Origin: JALORV01 sp035429725
Lineage (GTDB): Bacteria; Pseudomonadota; Gammaproteobacteria; Burkholderiales; Burkholderiaceae_F
DNA: 64,000 nucleotides
Direction of reading: 5' to 3'
Assembly: GCA_035429725.1 (NCBI GenBank)
Contig: DAOMFI010000001.1
Location: forward strand, 34,749 to 98,748
Below, one piece after another: positions 45,958 to 54,421 of the stretch. The notes below the pieces were generated by a model. That model saw nothing but the letters and a program-made list of their open reading frames with translations. It ran no database searches and was not told the DNA's origin. Each line of letters opens with the position of its first letter. The first letter of the stretch is position 1. The translations under genes were made by a program, and so were the position numbers.

Positions 45958-46575
45958 TCAATGGACGAAGCGCAGCACCGTGACGAAATGCGCGGTACTG
46001 CCGCCAAGCACGAACAGGTGCCAGATGCCGTGCGCGTGGCGCCAGCGAGTGTCGTTCAGGAAGAAGATGATGCCGGCCGTATAAAGCGCCCCGCCCGCGG
46101 CCAGCCACGCAATGCCGTGCGTGCCGAGCTCGGAGATCAGAGGGACGGCCGCCGAGACACCCAGCCAGCCCATGACCAGATACGGCCAGACCGACGGATC
46201 GCCTTCGCCACGGTAGCGCCACGCGCGCACGATCCCGTAGAGCGCCATCGCCCAGATCGCCCCGAACAGCGTCCAGCCCAACGTGCCGCGCAACGTGACC
46301 AGCGTGAAAGGAGTGTATGTGCCGGCGATCAGCAGATAGATCGCGGAGTGATCGAGCCGACGGAGGACGGCCTTGGCACGCGTCGCGCTGATCGAGTGGT
46401 ACAAAGTGGAAACCGCGTACAGCACGACGAGCATCGTGCCGAAAATGCTGAAGCTGACGATCTTCCACGGATCGCCATCGAGCGCCGCACGGGTGATGAG
46501 GACCGCCGAGCCGCTGATGGCGAGCGCGGTACCGATCAGATGCGTGATGCTGTTGAAGCGTTCGCCGTGATACAT
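45958..46575 (-). CDS. TrhA/hemolysin III family membrane protein
   Basis: This 205-residue protein of seven membrane helices belongs to the PAQR-like TrhA/YqfA family. The start (YHGERFNSITHLIG) and the conserved STLYHS, LRRLDHSAIYLLIAGTYTP and HGIWHLFV (His and Asp metal ligands) are all present. E. coli YqfA/TrhA is linked to membrane energetics; older haemolysin naming should not be taken as function. The ATG at 46575 is chosen over 46656 because the family starts here. Confidence 0.9.
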   Translation of the reverse strand: MYHGERFNSITHLIGTALAISGSAVLITRAALDGDPWKIVSFSIFGTMLVVLYAVSTLYHSISATRAKAVLRRLDHSAIYLLIAGTYTPFTLVTLRGTLGWTLFGAIWAMALYGIVRAWRYRGEGDPSVWPYLVMGWLGVSAAVPLISELGTHGIAWLAAGGALYTAGIIFFLNDTRWRHAHGIWHLFVLGGSTAHFVTVLRFVH

Positions 46576-46886
46576 CGTCTGCGCCGCCCGATTCGTGAAG
46601 CAGGGTTGCAGCTTACCGGGGTAACTCGACTGGCGGTCTCGGCCAAATGGCGGCATCTAATCGGGAATCTGGCGTCACTTCGGCACACCTCGCCAGTAGG
46701 CGAGCTTCGGCGCGCATCACTTGAGCTGTCCAACGATCCCCGTCCCCGCGCGCACCGGGGTCGAGGCACAGGATGTGCTGTCCCGGAAATTTCGTCGCCC
46801 GCCGTCAGTTAACATGCCTGGCCTGAGCGAGCCTGGCAGTGAAGCCGCGCAAGCACTCTCCATCGCACGACACCTGTGAGGACTCG
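46576..46886. other. Divergent intergenic region, no gene recognised
   Basis: 311 bp between divergent membrane-protein genes. It contains a short hairpin CTCGCC/GGCGAG with a 4-base loop but no T-run, and no convincing promoter hexamers. GTGAGGA near its right end is the ribosome binding site of the following gene. Confidence 0.4.
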
Positions 46887-48053
46887 ATGAACCCGGTACT
46901 GGCATTCACTGTCATCATGGCCATCTGGACCGTGAGCGACTTTTTGTCGGCGAAGTCCAAGGGGCTCGTTTCGTCCCTGTTCGTCGCCTCGATCATCTTC
47001 CTCGTCGGCTTCCTGTCCGGATTGTTCCCGTCCGATCTGCTGACCAGTTCTTCGCTGCTGGCGTTTGCGGGGGTCGTGGTCGGATTCGTAATCGTCCACC
47101 TCGGTACCGTCATCAGCATCGACGATTTCATCAAGCAGTGGCGGACGGTGCTTACCGGCATCGGCGCGGTCTTTGGCGTCGCGGCCGCGCTGTTCTTCAT
47201 CGGTTCGTTCTTCAAGGGATCGGACTACGTCATCGCCGCCATCGGCGCCATCAGTGGCGCCACCGTTTCCGTCGTCATCATTCAGGAAGCGGCATTGGCC
47301 GTCGGCCTGGCGACGGTCGCCGTGTTTCCCGTCCTGATCGCTGCGCTCCAGGGTCTGGTCGGATTCCCGCTGACGTCGATCATCCTGCGCAAGGAGGCAC
47401 TGCGGCTGAGGGACGAGTACCGCGCCGGCAAGCTCGCTCCGGTTGAGGAGGCCAAGGCCGGCGCGGAGACCAAGTCCAGGCTCCCCGCCGCATTCCAGTC
47501 CACCGTCGGCACGCTCTTCGTCGTCGGCATCACCGTGCTCGTTGCACGCTTCATCAGCGACATCACGAACGGCAACCTCAATACTTTCGTGGTCGCGCTG
47601 ATCCTGGGCGTCCTGCTGCGCTGGGCGCGCATCTTCAAGCCGTCCGTGCTCAGCGGGATCGACGCCTATGGCCTGATGCTCACGGCCGTACTCATCCTGG
47701 TGTTTGGCCCGCTCGCGACGGTGACGCCTGCCGACCTGCAGGCGCTCGCCCTGCCTCTGGCCGTCGCCTTTATCGTGGGCGTGGCGGGCATCGTCGTGGC
47801 CTCGGTGCTGGTAGGCAAGCTGCTTGGGTTCAGCGCTCCCATGTCGGTCGGCATCGGGCTCACGGCCCTGTACGGCTTTCCGGGAACGCTGCTGTTGAGC
47901 CAGGAGGCGGCCAAGGCCGTCGGTGAGACGGAAGAAGAGGTCAAGGCGATTGAAGCTGAAATTCTGCCGCGCATGGTCGTGGCCGGCTTTGCCACAGTGA
48001 CCATCACCTCGGTTATCGTCACCGGGATCATTGCGGCCAGGATCGGCAATTGA
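46887..48053 (+). CDS. Polytopic inner-membrane protein, possible GltS-like carrier
   Basis: This 388-residue protein has about eleven hydrophobic helices and a central charged loop (about 170-205; RDEYRAGKLAPVEEAKAG). The N-terminus (MNPVLAFTVIMAIWTVSDFLSAKSKG) and VIVHLGTVISIDDFIKQWRTVL resemble a family of uncharacterised membrane proteins with sodium/glutamate symporter-like topology. That similarity is from memory and is weak. The pseudo-repeat of two halves around the loop fits a secondary transporter. Substrate unknown. Confidence 0.75.
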   Translation: MNPVLAFTVIMAIWTVSDFLSAKSKGLVSSLFVASIIFLVGFLSGLFPSDLLTSSSLLAFAGVVVGFVIVHLGTVISIDDFIKQWRTVLTGIGAVFGVAAALFFIGSFFKGSDYVIAAIGAISGATVSVVIIQEAALAVGLATVAVFPVLIAALQGLVGFPLTSIILRKEALRLRDEYRAGKLAPVEEAKAGAETKSRLPAAFQSTVGTLFVVGITVLVARFISDITNGNLNTFVVALILGVLLRWARIFKPSVLSGIDAYGLMLTAVLILVFGPLATVTPADLQALALPLAVAFIVGVAGIVVASVLVGKLLGFSAPMSVGIGLTALYGFPGTLLLSQEAAKAVGETEEEVKAIEAEILPRMVVAGFATVTITSVIVTGIIAARIGN

Positions 48054-48175
48054 GGGCGACATCCGCGGCCGTCCGCGGCATTGCAGGATGGCCTCAGGTC
48101 GGCCGACTGCTGCGTACCGGGCAACGATCGCCTTGCCGCGGCTGAGGCGATGCTGTCGGGGTCGCCTTGCGTGGT

Positions 48176-48592
48176 TCAGCGATATCGTTCGCGCACCGCC
48201 GAAACGGACCCGGCAACGAGTTGCTTCAGCACTCCGACGTCAACGTCGCTCAGGCGTCGAACCGAGAGGCACGCCTTGCCCATTTTGTGCTTGCCAAGGC
48301 GGGCAAGCAGCTCCTCCTGGCCCGGGAAGCTCGCCGTGAGATAGATGCTTATGTCTGACCTGCGCGACGAGAAGCCCGTCGCGCAGGCGTCGCCTTCCCG
48401 GCCGCTATCGTACTTGTAGTGATAGCTGCCGAACCCGACGATGCTGCCGCCCCACATCGCGGGTCGTTCTCCCGTGATCGACCGCATGAGGCGCACAAGC
48501 GCTCTGCAGTCGGCCTGGCGCGCGGGATCCGCGATCGCTTCTATGTAAGCATCAACGCTGGCGCTGGTCGCCTTGGTCTTGTTCTCGGACAC
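48176..48592 (-). CDS. DUF1801 (YdhG-like) protein
   Basis: This 138-residue protein has the DUF1801 core: ADCRALVRLMRSITGERPAMWG, the SIVGFGSYHYKYDSG block and a conserved SDISIYL strand. The domain is small, cytoplasmic and of unknown function. ATG 48592 gives an N-terminus like family members. It is convergent with the membrane-protein gene. Confidence 0.85.
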   Translation of the reverse strand: MSENKTKATSASVDAYIEAIADPARQADCRALVRLMRSITGERPAMWGGSIVGFGSYHYKYDSGREGDACATGFSSRRSDISIYLTASFPGQEELLARLGKHKMGKACLSVRRLSDVDVGVLKQLVAGSVSAVRERYR

Positions 48593-48784
48593 ACCGCCTC
48601 CGTTTTCGATCTAAGGACCATGCGGGTGCAAACGTGAATCGCCGTAACCGGCCTCACCCAGTCTCTGGCGCTGTACCTCGCGCCAGGGAACTGCGTTCCG
48701 AGCGCCATCGCCGTGCCACACCGGGCGACCACGGCACTCGCGGTGCAACCGGACACCGGCGCCGACCGCCGCGAAGCGCGCACT

Positions 48785-49243
48785 TCACTTCGGACGCTCC
48801 AGCCATGCCTTGACGGACGCTCCCGGCACAGACGAAGTCCCAGTGCCTTCGAACAGATGCGCGGTACCGGGGCTCAGTTCCAGAAGCAGGTCGCCGCAGA
48901 CATGCCGATTGTCTGTCGGCGCGCGCAACTTCAGTTTCCCATCGCGCCAGCTGCCTTCGGTGATGGCTTCCCCCTTGACGCTGCAGCGAACGCCCCACCA
49001 CGTGATGCGGCCTTCGAGGCGCCCGTCCGGATGGATCCGATCAATCTGGGCCGACCAGGTATTGCTGCGCTGGCCTTCGAAGTCCCAGCGGCCGCTCAGC
49101 GTGACGGGAACCGGGACTCCGTTCAGGGTCGATGCTGCCGCGTCGGCGGCCGCAGCTTGCAAAGGAAGCCAGCCTGCGGCAATGAGCAGACCGCAGCACA
49201 AGAGTGGCTTGGACTTCCGGACAATTTGAAAACGATTCGTCAT
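48785..49243 (-). CDS. Hypothetical secreted protein
   Basis: This 152-residue protein has a signal peptide (about 1-33, basic start then CCGLLIAAGWLPLQAAAA). The mature part is beta-rich with two cysteines (GVRCSVKGEAI and HVCGDLLLEL) that could form a disulfide. The pattern of repeated Trp/Gly strands suggests a small beta-barrel or lipocalin-like fold, but I cannot assign a family. ATG 49243 is chosen because it places the signal peptide at the N-terminus. Confidence 0.65.
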   Translation of the reverse strand: MTNRFQIVRKSKPLLCCGLLIAAGWLPLQAAAADAAASTLNGVPVPVTLSGRWDFEGQRSNTWSAQIDRIHPDGRLEGRITWWGVRCSVKGEAITEGSWRDGKLKLRAPTDNRHVCGDLLLELSPGTAHLFEGTGTSSVPGASVKAWLERPK

Positions 49244-49473
49244 GCAGTGCTCCACTGTACGAGCCGTGAGACTGGCTGCCAGGGAATCATGACTGCTATG
49301 GCGCCGTTCTCGCAAGGGGAGAAGATGTCATTTTTCGGCCGCACCCGCGCCGGGCACTCAGTAATCGGCTCGGCAGGCAAGGATTGCAGCATTGCATTGG
49401 CCATCACCGCTGCGTCACCCCGCTCGGATCAGCCCGGGCACTGCAGCGCCGAGGACCACGTGCGGGCCTCGCC

Positions 49474-49929
49474 TCAACGATGCGGCCAACGGCCGGCGAG
49501 GTAGATGTCCAGGTGGCGCGCGAAGGCCTGCCGGTCACTCGTGCCCAGCGCGGCCGGACCGCCGGTATCCACCCCATTTGCTCTCAGCGACTCCATCAGT
49601 TCGCGCATCGCGAGCCGTTCGCCGATCGTCTGCGGCGAAAAGGGCTCGCCACGCGGGGTGACGGCGTGCGCTCCCGCTTGCAGCACCGCAGCGGCCAGCG
49701 GAATGTCCTGCGTCACGACGAGATCGCCGGCCGCCACCTGCCCGACGATGGCTTCGTCAGCCACGTCGAATCCGCGAGCCACGTGCAGCGTACGGATCCA
49801 GCGCGAAGTGGGCGCAAAGAGGCTCCGGTTGGCGACCAGTGTCACCTGCACCTGCGCACGATCCGCCGCCCGGAACAGGATTTCCTTGATGACCTTGGGA
49901 CAAGCGTCGGCGTCGACCCAGATCGTCAT
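49474..49929 (-). CDS. yaiI: YaiI/YqxD family protein (DUF188)
   Basis: This 151-residue protein has the family start IWVDADACPKVIKEIL and the later VVTQDIPLAAAVLQAGA and PFSPQTIGERLAMRELM blocks. The acidic positions resemble a NYN/PIN-type nuclease fold, though activity is unproven. It lies 40 nt after the DapA-family gene and closes a five-gene minus-strand unit. Confidence 0.93.
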   Translation of the reverse strand: MTIWVDADACPKVIKEILFRAADRAQVQVTLVANRSLFAPTSRWIRTLHVARGFDVADEAIVGQVAAGDLVVTQDIPLAAAVLQAGAHAVTPRGEPFSPQTIGERLAMRELMESLRANGVDTGGPAALGTSDRQAFARHLDIYLAGRWPHR

Positions 49930-49969
49930 TGCGGGGCGGGCGCCGCAGCCCGTTGAGCGCGCTGAACAT

Positions 49970-50914
49970 TCACGTGGCCGCGGCCGCCGCCTTCAGGTTT
50001 GGCATGTCGAAGCCGGTCCCCTCGAGCGCCGCCGCCAGCGCGCCCGCAGCCGCAGCGTCGAGTTCGACCAAGGGCGGCCGAACCCGCGCCCAGTCTGGAT
50101 CGCCGCTCCAGCGGGCAATCGCGCACTTCAGCGCCGCGATCATCGGATGCTTCTGGAATATGGCGCGCGTCGTGTCGAGTTCCCGCTGCAGTTGTTCCGC
50201 CGCTGGCGACTGCCACTCGCGGAACAGGCGATCGATCGGCCCGGGATTGACGTTCGCCGTGGCACTGATGCACCCCGCTCCGCCGTTGCGCATGTTGGCA
50301 AGCAGGAAGGACTCGCTGCCGACGAAGACGTCGAAGCCGCGGCCGCCGAACCGATCGAGCATCGCTTGCGTGTTCGACCAGTCACCCGAGGAGTCCTTGA
50401 TGCCCGCGACGGTCCCCGGATAGGCATCGAGCAGACGTTCGATCAGCGCCAGGCTGATGCCGACCTGCGCGACAGGCGGGATGTGATAGAGATAGATGCG
50501 CAGCCGCGTGTCGCCGACTTTCTCGATGACCGACGCGTAACTGCGAAACAGGCCCTCGTCGGACACACCCTTGTAATAGAACGGCGGGAGCATCAGCACG
50601 CCGGCGCAGCCCAGCTTGACCGCCCGCGCGGTGAGCCGCGCGGTGTCCGTGACTGCGCAGCACCCGGTGCCGGGCATCATGCGTGCCGGCGGCACTCCGG
50701 CCGCGACGAGCTGCTCCAGCAGGTCGAGTCGCTCGTCGAGCGACATCGAGTTGGCTTCCGAGTTGGTGCCGAAAACCGCGAGGCCGACGTTCTGTCCTAC
50801 GAGCCACCGGCAGTGGCGCACGAGACGCTCTGCGTCCGGCGCGCCATCCTTCCCGAACGGCGTCACCACCGGTGCCAGCACGCCGGTGATTCGTGCATTC
50901 GATGCCGCGTTCAT
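49970..50914 (-). CDS. DapA-family aldolase/lyase
   Basis: This 314-residue TIM-barrel protein of the dihydrodipicolinate synthase family has its Schiff-base lysine in AGIKDSSGDW and its tyrosine in YLYHIPP. The usual GTTGE loop is replaced by GTNSEANS, which argues against true DapA and for a 2-keto acid aldolase or similar. The C-terminus is Ala-rich. It overlaps rmuC by four bases. Confidence 0.88.
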   Translation of the reverse strand: MNAASNARITGVLAPVVTPFGKDGAPDAERLVRHCRWLVGQNVGLAVFGTNSEANSMSLDERLDLLEQLVAAGVPPARMMPGTGCCAVTDTARLTARAVKLGCAGVLMLPPFYYKGVSDEGLFRSYASVIEKVGDTRLRIYLYHIPPVAQVGISLALIERLLDAYPGTVAGIKDSSGDWSNTQAMLDRFGGRGFDVFVGSESFLLANMRNGGAGCISATANVNPGPIDRLFREWQSPAAEQLQRELDTTRAIFQKHPMIAALKCAIARWSGDPDWARVRPPLVELDAAAAGALAAALEGTGFDMPNLKAAAAAT

Positions 50915-52215
50915 CCGTCCTCGCTCCTTTCCGGCGGCAGCAGTTGAGCCGCCTGTTCCGCCGGCAGCGCCTCGACGGAACGCAGCGCACGCGTCATCTG
51001 CCGCGTGCGCGTCTCGGCCTGATCGATCGTGTTCGACGCGGTCTGCAACTGCGCCTTGAGACGAACCAGCACGTCGCCGAACTTGGCGAACTCCGTCTTG
51101 ACGGCGCCGAGCACCTGCCAGACCTCGGCCGAGCGCTTCTCCAGCGCCAGCGTCCGGAATCCCATCTGCAGGGAATTGAGCATCGCGAAGAGGGTCGTCG
51201 GCCCGGCGACCACCACACGCAGCTCACGGTTCAGCGCCTCGGTCAGGCCGGGCCGGCGCAGGACCTCGGCAAACAGCCCTTCGGTCGGCAGGAACAGGAT
51301 CGCAAAGTCCGTCGTGTGCGGCGGCTCGACGTACTTCTCGCGCATCGTCTTCGCCTCCAGCCGGATGCGGTTCTCGAGCGCGCGCGCGGCGGCATCGAAG
51401 GCCTCCCGGTCGGCCGACTCCTGCGCCGCAAGGATGCGCTCGTAGTCCTCGCTCGGGAACTTCGCATCGATGGGCAGCCAGACCGGGCGACCGTCGTCGC
51501 GACCCGGCATGCGGATCGCAAATTCGACCCGCTCGTTCGACCCCGGCCGCGTCACCACGTTGGCGGCGTACTGGTCGGCCGCCATCACCTGCTCGAGCAG
51601 AACCGCCAGCTGCACCTCGCCGAAGGTGCCGCGGCTCTTGACGTTCGACAGCACGCGCTTGAGGTCGCCCACGCCGGCAGCGAGCGACTGCATCTCGCCG
51701 AGCCCGCGGTGCACCTGCTCGAGCCGCTCGGAGACCAGCTTGAAGGACTCGCCCAGCCGCGCCTCGAGCGTGCTCTGCAGCTTCTCTTCGACCGTCGCGC
51801 GCATCTGGTCGAGCTTGGTCTCGTTGCCCTGCTGCAGCGCTGTGAGCTGACCCTGCAGCGTCGTGCGGACCTCGCCGAGGTTGAGCTGGATCGCGTGCGT
51901 GAGGTCGGCGAGCTGCTGCTGCATGCGGGCGGAGAAGTCGTGCAGCTGCTGGCCCTGCACGCCTCCGAGGCCGGTGACCTGCTGCACCAGGCCCGACTGC
52001 AGTTCGCCGAGCCGAGTGCCGGTCTCCATTCGCAGGCCGCTCGCCGCAGCCTCGACCGCCGCTCGCAGTTCGCGTTCGAGCCGCTCGTTGCCGCGCGCCA
52101 GTTCGTCGAGCCGCTCTGATAGCTTGGGATCGGCGCGCGTGCGCATTGCAAACACGAGCACAATCGCCAGCACGGCGAGGCCGATCGCCAGCGCGAGAAG
52201 TACCGTTTCGTTCAT
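50911..52215 (-). CDS. rmuC: DNA recombination protein RmuC
   Basis: This 434-residue protein has an N-terminal membrane helix (residues 5-25), a long coiled coil (about 35-190) and the RmuC core (about 210-400; SRGTFGEVQLAVLLEQV, LPIDAKFPSEDYERI, DFAILFLPTEGLFAEV). The core is related to restriction-type nucleases and limits inversion at repeats. ATG 52215 is supported by the membrane helix directly after it. It sits 44 nt after the truncated globin gene. Confidence 0.94.
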   Translation of the reverse strand: MNETVLLALAIGLAVLAIVLVFAMRTRADPKLSERLDELARGNERLERELRAAVEAAASGLRMETGTRLGELQSGLVQQVTGLGGVQGQQLHDFSARMQQQLADLTHAIQLNLGEVRTTLQGQLTALQQGNETKLDQMRATVEEKLQSTLEARLGESFKLVSERLEQVHRGLGEMQSLAAGVGDLKRVLSNVKSRGTFGEVQLAVLLEQVMAADQYAANVVTRPGSNERVEFAIRMPGRDDGRPVWLPIDAKFPSEDYERILAAQESADREAFDAAARALENRIRLEAKTMREKYVEPPHTTDFAILFLPTEGLFAEVLRRPGLTEALNRELRVVVAGPTTLFAMLNSLQMGFRTLALEKRSAEVWQVLGAVKTEFAKFGDVLVRLKAQLQTASNTIDQAETRTRQMTRALRSVEALPAEQAAQLLPPERSEDG

Positions 52216-52259
52216 GCGGCGATGATACGGCCCGCCGCGATCGCGACTCTCGGCCTCGC

Positions 52260-52682
52260 TCAGCGTGCGCCCGGCTCGGGCCGGTTGCGCATCCAGTCGG
52301 CGGTCTGGTAGAACGCCTGCACCAGCCGCACGCGTAGATCGTCGTCGACGCCCTCTTCGATCATGGCCTGGTTCATGCAAGCCATCCACTGGTCGCGTTC
52401 GACGACGCCGATCGAAAACGGCAGGTGGCGCGCCCGCAGCCGCGGGTGGCCGAAGCGCTCGATGTAGAGATCCGGCCCGCCGAGCCAGCCGCTGAGAAAC
52501 CAGGTGAGCTTGTCGCGCGCCTGTGTCAGGTCGTTACCGTGCACCTGACGCAGTTCCGCATAGTCCGGTTCCAGATCCATCAGGTCGTAGAAACGATCCA
52601 CGAGCGCACGCACACCTACCGCTTCACCAAGGCGTGCATACGGAGTCTTCGCTGCGGCGTCCGGTGGCGCGTTCTCTGTCAT
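52260..52682 (-). CDS. Group II truncated haemoglobin
   Basis: This 140-residue globin of the 2-on-2 fold has its proximal His at H86 in RLRARHLPF. The group II tryptophan at position G8 is W99 (RDQWMACM), and Y32 is at B10. Such globins bind oxygen or scavenge nitric oxide and peroxide. The first ~12 residues are a disordered extension. It overlaps the 558-residue gene by four bases. Confidence 0.93.
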   Translation of the reverse strand: MTENAPPDAAAKTPYARLGEAVGVRALVDRFYDLMDLEPDYAELRQVHGNDLTQARDKLTWFLSGWLGGPDLYIERFGHPRLRARHLPFSIGVVERDQWMACMNQAMIEEGVDDDLRVRLVQAFYQTADWMRNRPEPGAR

Positions 52683-54355
52683 GGCCGCCGCTCCTCGACG
52701 CGAGCCACGGCACGCAGTTCACGAAAGAAGCGCGACTGCTCCGCGCCGAGCCTCGCGAACCCCTGCTCGACCGGAGCGCCTTTGGCCTGCATCCAGCGCA
52801 GGAGCGAGCTGCACTCCACCGCCGACCAAGCGCGGAGATCGAGCAGCGCCGCCAGCGGTGCGAGCCGCTCGGCACCATGACGGTCCGCTTTCGCATGACC
52901 ACCTGGCTTTGACCCGAGCGCAGCGGCGACTTCGCGCGCAAGGCGCCGCTCGCCGGCCCCATGCGAGGCCACCGGCAGCTCTGCAATGCGTCGCGCCACT
53001 GCAGCACCGACGCGCAGCAGCAGCGGTTCCTCGAAGACATCACCCGATTGCCAGTCCGCCAGGTCGAGCACGAGATCGCCGCGCGCGAGGCGCCGCAGCA
53101 CAGCGACGGGTGTGCGTTGGGTGGGGTCCCGCTTCAGCCGCGCCGCTTCGGCCGCAGCCAGTTCCACGTTCTCGGGCAAGCTGGGCCGGAAACCCAGGCG
53201 CCAGTAGAACCAGTAGGCTCCACTCGCGATCGCCTCGCTGTTGCCCGCGCCGAACTGATAGCCGTTGACGATGAAGCGGCGCGTCCCGAACAGCGTCCGG
53301 AAGGTACGCAGAGTCTCCACCCAGAGAAACGCCGCCTCGCTGCCGCGGAATGGATCGAAGATGTTGATGCCGGTGTTGGCCTGCCGGTACAGCGGCGATA
53401 CGCCACCGTAGCCGATCGGAACCCCGTTACTCAGAAGGACGTAGCCGTAGTTCGCTTCGAGCAGCAGCCGCTGCTCCGGCGACACACCGATGACGGCGAG
53501 CTGCACTCCCTCGCCAAGATCTGCGAGGTGCACTTCCGCGGGATTCGCGTAGCTCATCGCATGCACCTCGCGGCTGCGTGCGACCAGCGCGCTGCGCGCC
53601 AGATCAATGACGCGCGCGGCCTCGCGGCGCCCCAGCAGGCGAATCGATTCCAGGGGCCGGGCAACCGCCTCCGTCGTCGCCACGGCGGGCCGACGAAAGC
53701 TGCGCCGCCAATTCGGCGGAACCTTCAGCCGGGCGTGCGTGATCGACCGCTTCGAGTCGTGGAGCCTCCAGCGCAGCGGCACCTCGGCGGCATCCCATGC
53801 GGATGCAAATCCATGGTGGGGCGCGAGGCTCGCTCCTTCCCTCGTCAGCCACCGGAGCGCCGTCATTCCCAGCGGCCGCGCGAGTTCGAGCCACCGGCGC
53901 GTCGTGTAATCGCCACCTGCAAATGCGTCCTGCTCCGACGGCGGAACGACACGCGCGACCAACGCTTCGAAGGCGGCTGGATCGTCGATACTGTGCCAGT
54001 CGATCTCGGCGTCCTCGTTGCGCGCGATCAGGCGTGCAATCGGCCACGCGACCTGCGGACGCGCGATCGTGCCGGCGATGCCGGTCTTGTCCGACGCTGC
54101 CAGCGCGCCGGCGACGCGGCGCCAGCGACGCGCGAAGACAGCCATTTGGCTGAGCGCCAGTCGGCGGGTGGACGGTTCACCGGGGAACGCGACCAGAAAC
54201 AGCAGATCCTCGTGCAGCTCGATGAGCTCGCGGCCCGACTTGAGCCGCGCACCGGCGAGCGCCGCAAGCAGTGCGCGCTTGCGCGCTTCGGCCTCGTCGC
54301 CAAACGTAGCGCGGATGCGCCGCAGGTCCTGCAACAGCTCACGTGCAGTCGGCAT
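52679..54355 (-). CDS. Hypothetical protein with an internal GNAT-like segment
   Basis: This 558-residue protein belongs to no family I can name. The first ~180 residues are helical. Residues ~320-410 carry a GNAT-like pattern: an acetyl-CoA-type loop QFGAGN near residue 366, followed by SGAYWFYWRLGFRP, which resembles GNAT motif B. The C-terminal ~120 residues are helical and Ala/Arg-rich. Start: the ATG at 54355; a TTG at 54367 is an alternative. It is coupled to the truncated globin by a four-base overlap, so the two are co-expressed. Confidence 0.75.
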   Translation of the reverse strand: MPTARELLQDLRRIRATFGDEAEARKRALLAALAGARLKSGRELIELHEDLLFLVAFPGEPSTRRLALSQMAVFARRWRRVAGALAASDKTGIAGTIARPQVAWPIARLIARNEDAEIDWHSIDDPAAFEALVARVVPPSEQDAFAGGDYTTRRWLELARPLGMTALRWLTREGASLAPHHGFASAWDAAEVPLRWRLHDSKRSITHARLKVPPNWRRSFRRPAVATTEAVARPLESIRLLGRREAARVIDLARSALVARSREVHAMSYANPAEVHLADLGEGVQLAVIGVSPEQRLLLEANYGYVLLSNGVPIGYGGVSPLYRQANTGINIFDPFRGSEAAFLWVETLRTFRTLFGTRRFIVNGYQFGAGNSEAIASGAYWFYWRLGFRPSLPENVELAAAEAARLKRDPTQRTPVAVLRRLARGDLVLDLADWQSGDVFEEPLLLRVGAAVARRIAELPVASHGAGERRLAREVAAALGSKPGGHAKADRHGAERLAPLAALLDLRAWSAVECSSLLRWMQAKGAPVEQGFARLGAEQSRFFRELRAVARVEERRP

Positions 54356-54421
54356 GGTCAGGGGCAAACGCGAGACGGCACGATCAATCCAGATATCCGG
54401 CGCGCGCGCGGCGCCTTCCGC

